From Chitinophagales bacterium (lineage in GTDB: Bacteria; Bacteroidota; Bacteroidia; Chitinophagales; Saprospiraceae): DNA of 64,000 nucleotides. Location: NCBI GenBank assembly GCA_017303875.1, contig JAFLBP010000015.1, positions 1 to 64,000 of the forward strand. The letters run 5' to 3'. Below are positions 7,709 through 16,025 of this stretch, piece by piece. The notes beneath the pieces are model-generated. The model searched no databases. It worked only from the letters and a program-made list of their open reading frames with translations, and was not told where the DNA came from. The translations under genes were made by a program, and so were the position numbers. Every line of letters begins with the position of its first letter. Position 1 is the first letter of the stretch.

Positions 7709-9091
7709 ATGAGTAAACCTTCACTGAAACGACTTTTTCCATTTACGTTGCTGGCTTTGGTGGCCATCGGCGCTCTTTTTGCCCCTACACCGTATAACTA
7801 TGTCGACGACGGTCAATACAATGCCGCGGATATTGCGTGGATACTCGTTGCGACGGCTTTGGTTTTTCTCATGACACCCGGTTTGGCATTCTTTTACGGT
7901 GGTATGGTACACCGCAAAAACGTCATTTCCACCATGATCAAAAGTGTGGTGGCAGCCGGTGTGGTGAGTGTACTTTGGATTGTTGTTGGCTTCTCGTTGG
8001 CTTTTGGCGATTCCCTGGGTGGTTTTATCGGAAATCCCATGACGTTTTTGTTTTTCCAGAACGTCAACTCCGGCGCACCCTGGAGCCTTGCGCCCACCAT
8101 CCCCCTGACGCTTTTCGCCTTTTTCCAACTGATGTTTGCCATTATTACGCCGGGCCTCGTGGTAGGTGCGGTGGCTGAGCGCATCCGTTTTACTTCTTAC
8201 ATCCTGTTCATTGCGCTTTTTGGCTTGCTGGTTTATGCGCCGCTGGCGCACTGGACCTGGCACCCCGACGGCTTTCTGTTCAAGATGGGCGTACTCGACT
8301 TTGCGGGTGGTACCGTGGTACATATTTCAGCCGGTTGTGCGGCCTTGGTGGGAGCATTGGTGCTCAAGCAGCGTCAGGCGCATATCAATCAGGAGGAGGT
8401 GCCGCCAGCCAATATTCCATATGTGCTGATCGGTACGGGCCTGTTGTGGTTTGGCTGGTTTGGCTTTAACGCCGGTTCGGCTGTTGGCTCCGGGCCGCTG
8501 GCAGTTTCCGCTTTTGCCACCACCAACACGGCTGCTGCGGCTGCTGGTTTGTCCTGGATGTTTTTTGATGTCATTCGCGGTAAGAAACCCTCCGTGCTGG
8601 GTTTTTGTATCGGAGCGGTTGTCGGCTTGGTGGCCATTACGCCCGGTGCGGGTTTTGTAAGCATTGCCCATAGCATATTTATCGGGGTCATTGCTGCGGT
8701 AATTTCCAATGTAGCCGTTCAGTTTAAAGGCAAATCCAAGCTCGACGATACCCTTGATGTGTTTCCCTGCCACGGAGTTGGCGGGATGGTCGGGATGTTG
8801 CTGACGGGTATTTTTGCTACAAAATCCGTCAACGCCGCTGGCGCAGAAGGGCTGTTTTTCGGCAATTTCGACTTTTTCCTGACGCAGGTAAAAGGGCTTT
8901 TTATTGCGATTGCCTACAGCAGCGCCGTCTCTTTCGGCATTTTCAAACTCATCAATCTGATTGAACCGCTGCGCGTCAGCTCGGAAGAAGAAGAACTGGG
9001 GCTCGACGCCACCCAGCACAATGAGTTGTATGTGCAGGGAACGCTGCTGGTGCAGCAGCCCGACGGCAAACTCGTGGAAGAACCCGCCTAA
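7709..9091 (+). CDS. amt: Ammonium transporter (Amt/MEP/Rh family)
   Basis: The 460-residue protein with about eleven membrane helices moves ammonium across the inner membrane as a trimer. Family marks are the helix AWILVATALVFLMTPGLAFFYGG split over the first half (GLAFFYGGMV near 55), the pore histidine in HWTWHPDG (about 181) and the second pore histidine in FPCHGVGGMVG (about 355). The C-terminal cytoplasmic tail (about 420-460) is acidic (SEEEELGLD) and would contact a P-II protein. No glnB/glnK gene follows, although amt and glnK are paired in many bacteria; instead a porin gene follows after a terminator. The first residues LFPFTLLALVAIGALFAP resemble a signal or extra N-terminal helix. 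Confidence 0.95.
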   Translation: MSKPSLKRLFPFTLLALVAIGALFAPTPYNYVDDGQYNAADIAWILVATALVFLMTPGLAFFYGGMVHRKNVISTMIKSVVAAGVVSVLWIVVGFSLAFGDSLGGFIGNPMTFLFFQNVNSGAPWSLAPTIPLTLFAFFQLMFAIITPGLVVGAVAERIRFTSYILFIALFGLLVYAPLAHWTWHPDGFLFKMGVLDFAGGTVVHISAGCAALVGALVLKQRQAHINQEEVPPANIPYVLIGTGLLWFGWFGFNAGSAVGSGPLAVSAFATTNTAAAAAGLSWMFFDVIRGKKPSVLGFCIGAVVGLVAITPGAGFVSIAHSIFIGVIAAVISNVAVQFKGKSKLDDTLDVFPCHGVGGMVGMLLTGIFATKSVNAAGAEGLFFGNFDFFLTQVKGLFIAIAYSSAVSFGIFKLINLIEPLRVSSEEEELGLDATQHNELYVQGTLLVQQPDGKLVEEPA

Positions 9092-9111
9092 GGGTTTATT
9101 CAGACAAAAAA

Positions 9112-9166
9112 AATGAGCATGGCTGTTACCCGACTTCTTGTACAAGCCGGAGCCATGCTCCTCATT
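9112..9166 (+). terminator. Terminator hairpin after amt
   Basis: GAGCATGGCT (9115-9124) pairs with AGCCATGCTC (9151-9160), and the inner palindrome CTTGTACAAG extends the stem-loop. A TCATTTTAT tract follows. It separates amt from the porin gene. Confidence 0.6.
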
Positions 9167-9192
9167 TTATCATCACAACAAAATGAACTGCA

Positions 9193-10269
9193 ATGTTAGT
9201 AAAAAAACTGATTGCAGGCGCCAACTTCGTGTGCCTTTCTCTTACACTTTTTTCACAAAGTGCTGTAAATGATTCGATTAAGCCAGTAGCAAAACCGGTT
9301 TTTACCTGCTCCGCCGATGCTTATTACCGCATGGATCCCGCCGGAACAGCAGCGAACAACAAAACCAGTTTTACCAATTCCAACAATTCTTTTGAGCTGG
9401 GCATGGCCTCGGTTAAAATGGAACACACGACCGGCAAGGTTGGTCTTGTGGCCGATGTGGGTTTTGGCAAACGCGCGGAAGAATTTTCTTATGCAGATGA
9501 TCGCACCCGCTTCATCATCAAGCAGCTCAACCTTGCTTACAGCCTGAAAAACGGACTGAAATTTACCCTTGGCAGCTGGGCCACACACGTGGGTTATGAG
9601 TTGGTGGATGCCTACTCCAACCGCAATTACAGTATGGCCTACCTGTTTTCTTACGGGCCTTTTTTTCATACCGGACTCAAAGCGGAAAAAACCTTTGGGA
9701 AAAGCAGCCTCATGCTCGGATTGGCCAACCCGACCGATTTAAAATCCACTACCCTGAACAGCAAATACGCCATTGCGCAGTTTTCTACGGCGCTGGCCGA
9801 CGATGCGCTGAAGTTTTACCTGAATTTTCAAGGCGGAAAACCAAATGACACAACCCGGGTAACGCAGCTGGATTTGGTAGCCACCTATGCCATCAGCGAC
9901 AAATGGAGCCTGGCTTTCGATGGCAGTGCCGCGAGCTTTGCCGCCAAAATAGCAGAAGGCGATTTTGGCGATGCCAAAACCTGGTGGGGCGCTGCCGCCT
10001 ACATCAATGCCGATCCGAAACCCTGGTTGGGCTTATGCCTGCGCAGTGAGTATTTCAGCGATCAGAGCGGCCTGAATGTTTTCAGCCTGGCGCCGGAGGG
10101 CGGCGCTACCTGGGCCAATACCCTTTCGTTTAATTTCAAGGTGGAAAATCTGGTACTGATTCCGGAAATTCGCTATGAAAATGCAAGCGAAGCCATCTAT
10201 CTGGATAAAGATGCCGCAGCGGACAAGTCAGCCCTGAGTTTTTTGCTGGCGGCGGTTTATAAATTTTAG
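9193..10269 (+). CDS. Outer-membrane porin-like beta-barrel (BBP2/DUF1597-like)
   Basis: The 358-residue protein has a signal peptide (about 1-21, ending LFSQ). Alternating hydrophobic strands run through to an aromatic C-terminus (LLAAVYKF), typical of outer-membrane barrels. The order of segments, with a short polar N-terminus, a strand such as FELGMASVKMEHTTGKVGL, a SWATHVGYELVDAYSN region and a SYGPFFHTGLKA strand, matches the Bacteroidota porin family PF07642. Such proteins let small solutes through the outer membrane. Position after amt suggests, but does not prove, co-use in nitrogen uptake. Confidence 0.72.
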   Translation: MLVKKLIAGANFVCLSLTLFSQSAVNDSIKPVAKPVFTCSADAYYRMDPAGTAANNKTSFTNSNNSFELGMASVKMEHTTGKVGLVADVGFGKRAEEFSYADDRTRFIIKQLNLAYSLKNGLKFTLGSWATHVGYELVDAYSNRNYSMAYLFSYGPFFHTGLKAEKTFGKSSLMLGLANPTDLKSTTLNSKYAIAQFSTALADDALKFYLNFQGGKPNDTTRVTQLDLVATYAISDKWSLAFDGSAASFAAKIAEGDFGDAKTWWGAAAYINADPKPWLGLCLRSEYFSDQSGLNVFSLAPEGGATWANTLSFNFKVENLVLIPEIRYENASEAIYLDKDAAADKSALSFLLAAVYKF

Positions 10270-10320
10270 CGCAAAGGATTTCCGAACACGCGCTTAATCT
10301 TTTTTTTCACGGGTAAATTA

Positions 10321-10357
10321 CAATGCCCCTGCTCCGGAAACCGGAGACGGGGGCATT
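10321..10357. terminator. Shared terminator hairpin between convergent genes
   Basis: AATGCCCCTGCTCCGG and CCGGAGACGGGGGCATT form a long GC-rich stem with an AAA loop. It sits between the porin gene (plus) and the anti-sigma-like gene (minus) and could serve both. Confidence 0.6.
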
Positions 10358-10381
10358 CATTATATAGGTCGGTGGTAAAAA

Positions 10382-10921
10382 TCAGTTGCCGACTTTCTGT
10401 TCTGTAGTATTTCTCGCCGACGATTTGCTGCCTGGTAAGGCTTCGCTTTTGGAGTTGCGCGGATTTTCTGCTTTTGTACCGTTTTCTGCTTCTTTGCTGT
10501 TCACCGGCTCTACGGCCTTGGCGCCCGCTTTGTTTGCTGGTGCAGGTTTGGCAGGGCTTTCTTTGGCACTTGCCGCTGCTTCAGGGTTGTCTGCTGCCGC
10601 GGGTGCTTCAAGCGGCGCTGTTACTGGTGTTGCTGTTGGCGTAAGTGGTTGTTGTACAGGCGTTTGTAGGGGCTGCTCAACAGGCGCCGGAGCGGGGCGG
10701 TTCCACCACCACACGCCGAGGGCAATGCTTACGAAGGCCAGTAAAATCCAGGAACGGGTATTCCAGATCGGATTTTTACGAGGCTGAATTTCCTGCTGAA
10801 TATTGTCCCAGACTTTTGCGGAGGGGCTGTCCCAACCATTTGAAGCCGGCGTAGCAGGTAATTGCTCGAAAGCTTGATGGAATCGTTCGTCAATCGGGTG
10901 TTTTTCTTGTGGATCACGCAT
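10382..10921 (-). CDS. Single-helix membrane protein, probable anti-sigma factor
   Basis: The 179-residue protein starts 24 bp after the ECF sigma gene on the same strand. A cytoplasmic N-terminus of about 55 residues (FHQAFEQLPATPASNGWDSP) resembles Bacteroidota anti-sigma tails. One membrane helix follows (about 57-72, SWILLAFVSIALGVWWW), then a low-complexity periplasmic tail rich in Pro, Ala, Glu and Lys. It probably holds the sigma factor at the membrane until a signal arrives. No zinc-binding HxxxCxxC motif is present, so it is not a ZAS-type anti-sigma factor. The function is inferred from position and topology. Confidence 0.55.
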   Translation of the reverse strand: MRDPQEKHPIDERFHQAFEQLPATPASNGWDSPSAKVWDNIQQEIQPRKNPIWNTRSWILLAFVSIALGVWWWNRPAPAPVEQPLQTPVQQPLTPTATPVTAPLEAPAAADNPEAAASAKESPAKPAPANKAGAKAVEPVNSKEAENGTKAENPRNSKSEALPGSKSSARNTTEQKVGN

Positions 10922-10945
10922 GAGTTTGTAATCGGCGTTCGGTGA

Positions 10946-11491
10946 TTAAACAATGAAAGATTTGTCGAGAATCTTTTTCAGGTATTCCCGTGCTTTGAAC
11001 AACTGGCTTTTGCTGGTACCAATAGAAATGCCCAATTGTTCTGCAATCTCCTCGTGGCTGTAACCATCAATGGCGTACAGGTTAAAAACGGTGCGGTAGC
11101 CGGGCGGCAATTGTTGCAGATAACCGAGCAGGGTTTCTGCATCCATATTGGAGGCAAAATCTTCATCGGTGCGCATACGATTCTCAAACGGCGAGAAATC
11201 ATCGGTTTCCCGCAAAAAGTCGCGTTGTTTGCGCAAATGACTGAGCGCGGTATTCACCATGATCCGGCGGATCCAACCGCCGAGCGCGCCTTCACTGCGA
11301 AACTGCGACATGTCGCGGAATACCCGCACAAAACCGTCCTGCAGCATGTCTTCCGCTTCGGCCCGATCGCGTGCAAAACGCAACAAAACCCTGAACATCG
11401 GTACACTAAACTGTTGGTAGAGTGCCGATTGTAGCGTTGGGTTTCCGTTTAACACGCCATTTACCAGTTCCTGATCGCTGTACTGTCGCAT
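10946..11491 (-). CDS. ECF-type RNA polymerase sigma factor
   Basis: The 181-residue protein has region 2 at about 25-90 (LYQQFSVPMFRVLLRF, EAEDMLQDGFVRVF) and region 4 at about 120-175 (LPPGYRTVFNLYAIDGY, then a helix-turn-helix SHEEIAEQLGISIGTSKSQL). The start is set at the ATG at 11491; a longer frame to 11710 adds 73 residues with no family match that overlap upstream DNA. It directs RNA polymerase to a small regulon. The next gene is its probable anti-sigma partner. Targets are unknown. Confidence 0.88.
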   Translation of the reverse strand: MRQYSDQELVNGVLNGNPTLQSALYQQFSVPMFRVLLRFARDRAEAEDMLQDGFVRVFRDMSQFRSEGALGGWIRRIMVNTALSHLRKQRDFLRETDDFSPFENRMRTDEDFASNMDAETLLGYLQQLPPGYRTVFNLYAIDGYSHEEIAEQLGISIGTSKSQLFKAREYLKKILDKSFIV

Positions 11492-11660
11492 TGGGTTAAC
11501 AAGGATATTGGATTGATGCAGGCGCCTGCCGAACGGTTGCCTGCCTGTGCTGATATTGTTAAATTTTCGAACATTTATTGCTGCGCTCCCGCCGATTACT
11601 GCTGAAAACTTGCGCAAAAGTGTACCTATAACGCCACACCGCAGGAAATAGTACAGGCCT

Positions 11661-12710
11661 TCAGGGCTGTATTTCAAGGTGTACCGCATATTGACCCGGA
11701 CGGTTTTCAATCAGCAGTTGATGCCTTCCGGGGTAAATCAGATCAAGTTGTCTTTCAACATTTTGCAGCCCTATTCCAAATCGCTCGTTCGGATTTTCAT
11801 TGTCGGGCGGCTCTTCTTCTGTTGTGTTGATCACATCAAAAACTATCTTTTCCGTATTGGCTTCCAGATGGATATGAATACGCGCCGGTCCGGTCGATTT
11901 ATCGGCGCCATGCTTGAAGCTGTTCTCTACAAATGGCAGCAACAATAAAGGCGCGAGGGCTACATCCGGGGCATCCAGCTGCTCCTCGTATACCACCGTC
12001 ACCCGATCATTGTAGCGCAATTGATTTAAACTGATCAGATCTTTTATAATTTTTGCTTCCGCCTGAAGGGGTATCAGCGGGGAGCGGCAATCGTCGAGCA
12101 CAAAGCGCATAATACCGGAAAGCTGCATGATGGCCCCGGCTGTATGCTCCGATTTTTTGCGCGCCAACATGTAAAGGTTGTTCAAAGTGTTGAACAAGAA
12201 GTGGGGATTGACCTGCGCCCGCAGGAAATTCAGCTCGGATTGCAGTTTCTCCCGAAGCAATTTTTCCTCAAACTCCTGGCTCTTGTATTGTATCCGCAGC
12301 ATCTTGATCTGCGCCGCCGCCATTACCGTAATATAAAGATCAAAAATACCCCAAACCATCAGCGATGCCTCCCAATACGATTTGCCTTCAGGCGCCGGCG
12401 GGTTGAAATAAAAATAAATGTAGCTGCTGCTGATACGATGTAGTACAGCAGCCAGCAGAAAAGATAAAAAAGTCAGTCCTACCATTTTACCGACCTTGCT
12501 GCGGTCGAGGTAGAGGGGAATGATGTAGTAAAATACAAAATAGGTCAGGCCTATCTTGACAGGAAGGGTAAAAGATTCCTGCCAGACAAATTTGGCCCAG
12601 GAATTAAAATCATATTTTCCAGAATTAATACAATCTAAAAAAGCATGTAAAGGAAGGTAAACCGCCCAAAAAGAGCAGTGTAGTATAATCCGAATCCATT
12701 TTTTGTTCAT
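11661..12710 (-). CDS. LytS/YehU-type sensor histidine kinase
   Basis: The 349-residue protein has four hydrophobic helices (about 7-25, 50-68, 80-98, 115-135), a coiled linker (about 140-165), then the His_kinase domain with the phospho-accepting His in QVNPHFLFNTLNNLYML. A degenerate HATPase follows with LLPFVENSFKHG and FGIGLQNVERQL. This family normally signals to a LytTR response regulator. No such regulator lies beside it; the downstream gene is an ECF sigma factor 170 bp away. The start is set at the ATG at 12710 (MNKKWIRI); an upstream in-frame codon at 12764 lies inside a terminator hairpin and is unlikely. Confidence 0.88.
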   Translation of the reverse strand: MNKKWIRIILHCSFWAVYLPLHAFLDCINSGKYDFNSWAKFVWQESFTLPVKIGLTYFVFYYIIPLYLDRSKVGKMVGLTFLSFLLAAVLHRISSSYIYFYFNPPAPEGKSYWEASLMVWGIFDLYITVMAAAQIKMLRIQYKSQEFEEKLLREKLQSELNFLRAQVNPHFLFNTLNNLYMLARKKSEHTAGAIMQLSGIMRFVLDDCRSPLIPLQAEAKIIKDLISLNQLRYNDRVTVVYEEQLDAPDVALAPLLLLPFVENSFKHGADKSTGPARIHIHLEANTEKIVFDVINTTEEEPPDNENPNERFGIGLQNVERQLDLIYPGRHQLLIENRPGQYAVHLEIQP

Positions 12711-12727
12711 TGTTGCGCAGTGGTGGT

Positions 12728-12767
12728 AAAAAAAAGCCTTCGCTTTTGTACAAAGCGAAGGCAAAAA
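12728..12767 (-). terminator. Terminator on the minus strand, downstream of acyl-CoA dehydrogenase
   Basis: GCCTTCGCTTTGTACAAAAGCGAAGGC folds into an 11-bp stem and, read on the minus strand, is followed by a run of eight or more T. It lies between the dehydrogenase stop (12954) and the histidine kinase start. Confidence 0.75.
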
Positions 12768-12953
12768 TTACAAAACAAAACAAACTATGGGAAACAAATC
12801 AGGGGCGCCGCCAATTTTTTCGATGAAACGTATGGCAGCGCTGGTTTTCGACAGGTTTTTTACTGATTTTTTAAGATTCAGTCTGCAAAATTAAGAAGTT
12901 TGCCGGAATAACTACATGTATGTGTAGAAAAAGATTCCAGCCGACAAATTTAA

Positions 12954-14102
12954 CTAAACCTCTTTCAGCGCCTCGCGCGAGATCACTAATTTCTGGATCT
13001 CGGAGGTGCCTTCGCCGATGGTGCAGAGTTTGGAGTCGCGATAGAATTTTTCTACCGGAAAATCTTTAGTGTAGCCATAACCGCCGTGAATTTGCACCGC
13101 GTCATTGCTGACGGCCACGCAGACTTCCGAGGCGTAATATTTGGCCATGGCTGCCTGTTTGGTAAGCTTCTCGCCATTGTCTTTGAGGTGGCCGGCTTGA
13201 CGGGTGAGCAGTTCGGCGGCTTCAATTTTGGTGGCCATATCGGCTAATTTGAAGCTGATACCCTGAAAATTGGCAATGGGTTGGCCGAATTGCTGGCGTT
13301 CTTTGGCATATTTAACCGATGCCTCATAGGCGCCCTTGGCAATACCCAGTGAAAGGGCTGCAATGGAGATGCGGCCGCCATCCAGAATTTTCATGGCTTG
13401 TATAAACCCGTCTCCTTCCTTCCCCAGCACCTGGCTTTCGTGTATGCGGCAATTGTCGAAAATCATTTCGGCTGTTTCGCTGGCGCGCATTCCGAGTTTG
13501 TTTTCTTTTTTTCCGGCTTTAAAACCTTCCGTTCCGCGCTCCACAATGAAGGCGGTCATGCCGCGGCTGTCGAGCAGGTCGCCGGTGCGCGCAATCACCA
13601 CAGCCACATGGCCGCTGATGCCGTGGGTGATCCAGCATTTGGCGCCGTTGAGTACAAAATGATCGCCATCGCGGGTGGCTACGCATTGCATGCGCATGGC
13701 ATCAGAGCCGGTATTGGGTTCGGTAAGGCCCCAGGCGCCAATCCATTCGCCGCTGGCAAGCAGGGGCAGGTATTTTTGTTTTTGCTCCTCCGTTCCAAAA
13801 CTCAATATGTGATTGGTACAGAGGGAGTTATGGGCGGCGACACTCAAGCCGATCGAACCGCACACCTTGGCAATTTCTTCAATAACCGTAATGTAGGCCT
13901 GATAGTTGAGTCCCGCGCCGCCATAAACTTCCGGGACGAGTACGCCCAAAAAGCCATGCTGACCCATTTGGTGAAAAAGATCAATCGGGAAATGCTGTGC
14001 TTCATCCCATTCCATGACATTTGGCCGGATATACGTTTCCGCAAAATCATGTGCACTTTGGCGAATCAGTTGCAAATCCATGCTGGCTTTGGCTTGTCCC
14101 AT
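12954..14102 (-). CDS. Acyl-CoA dehydrogenase
   Basis: The 382-residue flavoenzyme introduces a 2,3 double bond into acyl-CoA and passes electrons to electron-transferring flavoprotein. N-terminal, middle and C-terminal acyl-CoA dehydrogenase domains are all present. Marks are [11 protein letters not shown] (about 130), WITHG for FAD contact, [13 protein letters not shown] (about 270-282), [15 protein letters not shown] and IGEGTSEIQ near the C-terminus with the catalytic Glu in the position used by short-chain and butyryl-CoA enzymes. The length is standard. It stands alone, with no other beta-oxidation gene adjacent. A -7-like element (TACTTTTG, minus, 14170-14163) lies upstream. Confidence 0.93.
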   Translation of the reverse strand: MGQAKASMDLQLIRQSAHDFAETYIRPNVMEWDEAQHFPIDLFHQMGQHGFLGVLVPEVYGGAGLNYQAYITVIEEIAKVCGSIGLSVAAHNSLCTNHILSFGTEEQKQKYLPLLASGEWIGAWGLTEPNTGSDAMRMQCVATRDGDHFVLNGAKCWITHGISGHVAVVIARTGDLLDSRGMTAFIVERGTEGFKAGKKENKLGMRASETAEMIFDNCRIHESQVLGKEGDGFIQAMKILDGGRISIAALSLGIAKGAYEASVKYAKERQQFGQPIANFQGISFKLADMATKIEAAELLTRQAGHLKDNGEKLTKQAAMAKYYASEVCVAVSNDAVQIHGGYGYTKDFPVEKFYRDSKLCTIGEGTSEIQKLVISREALKEV

Positions 14103-14363
14103 AAAATCCGGTTTACTCAGTAGAGCAGAGAGGTAAAAATGTGGTGTGAAAAATTAGGAACGCAAAAGTAAAGCTATTGTTCGATTTCAGAATAATATTT
14201 TCCACGAACATTCGAAAAATCAGGTTAAATAGCAGCCAGAAGACTATACGCTAATTATTATTCTGAATTTTAAAAACATAATGTGCTTAAAATGCCAAAA
14301 ATCGCCAAAGAATTGACCGGATACAGGACGGAATTCCGTATATTATGCACATCCAAAGGGCTT

Positions 14364-15902
14364 TTAGGCCTTGCTATACATAATATCCAGCGTTTTTTGC
14401 CGTATCGCCTCCCATTCCCGTATGACATCCTGATCGCAAATCGGGTCATTTTGCTCAATTTTTGCCACAAGGGTGTCCATAAATACTTTAAACTGTGCGG
14501 CATTGAATTGTGCATGCACCTTATTATTGACCAAATTCAGCAGCAAAGCTTTTTTCTCCTCTACATCCAGCAAAATGTCCACGGCCATTTGGAGCATGGC
14601 AGATTGACGTTTTTTGCCCAGGGCTGTAAAATGCTGCTCCACTTCCGGCAAATTTTGGTACAAATCGCGGTAAAACTCGCGGATAAAGGTCTTGTTGGAG
14701 GCTAAACAACGGCGATAACTCCGTCGGGCAGCACTCAGGTCGGGCTGATCCTGACGGGTGAGCGGATGCAAGGCCCGCAGCACTTTATGCAGGCTTGGGA
14801 AACGCGCAGCAGGGTCTTCTTCCAACAGCTGACGAATGATTTGGCCTGCTTCATTTTGGGGTAAAACGGAGAGTTTTTCTGCTCTGAAATGCTTGTCGCG
14901 GATAAATTTATTGCGGTTTTCCAGAATATCATGCACCATGATACCATGAAATAAATCTTTGCCTGTCAGTACTTTATACGCAATTAAACCAAGGGAATAC
15001 TGGTCGGCAATGGTCATTTCTTTTTGCTCTAAACCGGCGCCATCGCGGGCAAGTAACTCCGGCGCGCCGTATTGACACATATCCCGGTAACGGCGGTAGG
15101 TGAGTTCTCCACTGCCTACTTTATTCAGGTCAAAAGGAGAAATCATGACCTGCCATTCGTCGTCAATATAAATTTTGGAAGGTCGGATATTGGTGTGCAA
15201 AATGCGTTTGTGCCGCAGGTAATCAAGGGCGTCCGTGAGCTGATACAACCAGTCGATGGCCTGCGCTTCCGGCCTTGGCCCAACAATGTCGATAGAATTT
15301 TGCAGGTTTTCGCCGTATATGTATTCCGTAACAACAAAGTAGGGAAACTTGGTCAGTTCATGGTCAAGCAACTTGATGATATTTCGATGCCGGATTTCTG
15401 TCAGGCGGTCTACTTCATCAAAAATATCGTGGTGCAGTTCCGGCGCTTTGAGTACCATGGCAATGGCATGTCGGCCGGTATCGGCATTGAGCAGGCGATA
15501 GATAATAGAGGAGTTGCCCTCCAGCAATTGCAACTCGCGCAGGTAGCGTTTGGGGCGCAGGCGGGTGTCCAGAATTTCATGAATAACAGCATCCCGACTG
15601 GTCATGCCTTCAAAAAAGGCTTCTTTATCGGCAATGTCGAAGTATTTGCGCAGGGTTTCACGACGAAATTCATCGAGCAGCGACAAAAAGCCGAGTGCAA
15701 TCCGGTTGCGTTCCAGGTCGGCTTCATACCCAACGGTTGCCTGTTGAAAAGCCTTTTGCACATTGGCTAAACGGCGCTGACTCAGAATCAGGTCGTCTTT
15801 GTAGTCGTTACAGGCTTTAAAAAAATCACTTAGCGCCGTGAGTGCTTCTTCTAATTTATTGTCGCGGACGAGTTGTTCAATATTTTGGACAGGTTGTTCC
15901 AT
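14364..15902 (-). CDS. Effector-associated-like domain + pseudokinase + globin-like domain protein
   Basis: The protein has 512 residues. Residues about 8-80 (LVRDNKLEEALTALSDF, NRIALGFLSLLDEF) resemble the helical effector-associated domain EAD11 of bacterial conflict and signalling proteins. Residues about 115-380 have a protein-kinase fold: candidate lysine 152, helix-C Glu163, YGAPELL activation segment end (278-284). The catalytic residues are lost: HRD is HTN (236-238), the following Asn is Lys243, and DFG is PFD (256-258). It is therefore a probable pseudokinase. Residues about 395-510 resemble a bacterial globin (FYRDLYQNLPEVEQHF; REWEAIRQKTLDIM); His463 lies two residues from where the haem ligand would align. 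The start at 15902 is chosen because upstream codons fall within a terminator. No partner gene adjoins it. Confidence 0.68.
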   Translation of the reverse strand: MEQPVQNIEQLVRDNKLEEALTALSDFFKACNDYKDDLILSQRRLANVQKAFQQATVGYEADLERNRIALGFLSLLDEFRRETLRKYFDIADKEAFFEGMTSRDAVIHEILDTRLRPKRYLRELQLLEGNSSIIYRLLNADTGRHAIAMVLKAPELHHDIFDEVDRLTEIRHRNIIKLLDHELTKFPYFVVTEYIYGENLQNSIDIVGPRPEAQAIDWLYQLTDALDYLRHKRILHTNIRPSKIYIDDEWQVMISPFDLNKVGSGELTYRRYRDMCQYGAPELLARDGAGLEQKEMTIADQYSLGLIAYKVLTGKDLFHGIMVHDILENRNKFIRDKHFRAEKLSVLPQNEAGQIIRQLLEEDPAARFPSLHKVLRALHPLTRQDQPDLSAARRSYRRCLASNKTFIREFYRDLYQNLPEVEQHFTALGKKRQSAMLQMAVDILLDVEEKKALLLNLVNNKVHAQFNAAQFKVFMDTLVAKIEQNDPICDQDVIREWEAIRQKTLDIMYSKA

Positions 15903-15932
15903 AATTTCGGGTTGTCTGGAAGATGTTAGGGA

Positions 15933-15967
15933 TAAAAAAAGTGGCGTCTGGTTTCCCAAACGCCACA
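15933..15967 (-). terminator. Terminator after the sus operon (minus strand)
   Basis: GTGGCGT and ACGCCAC arms (15941-15966) form a hairpin that, on the minus strand, is followed by seven T. It ends the susC-susD-susE-like transcript. Confidence 0.65.
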
Positions 15968-16025
15968 AATGTAAACTTTATGATAATCGCGCCGAACTGA
16001 AAAATGTCAAGTTGGCGGCATGATT

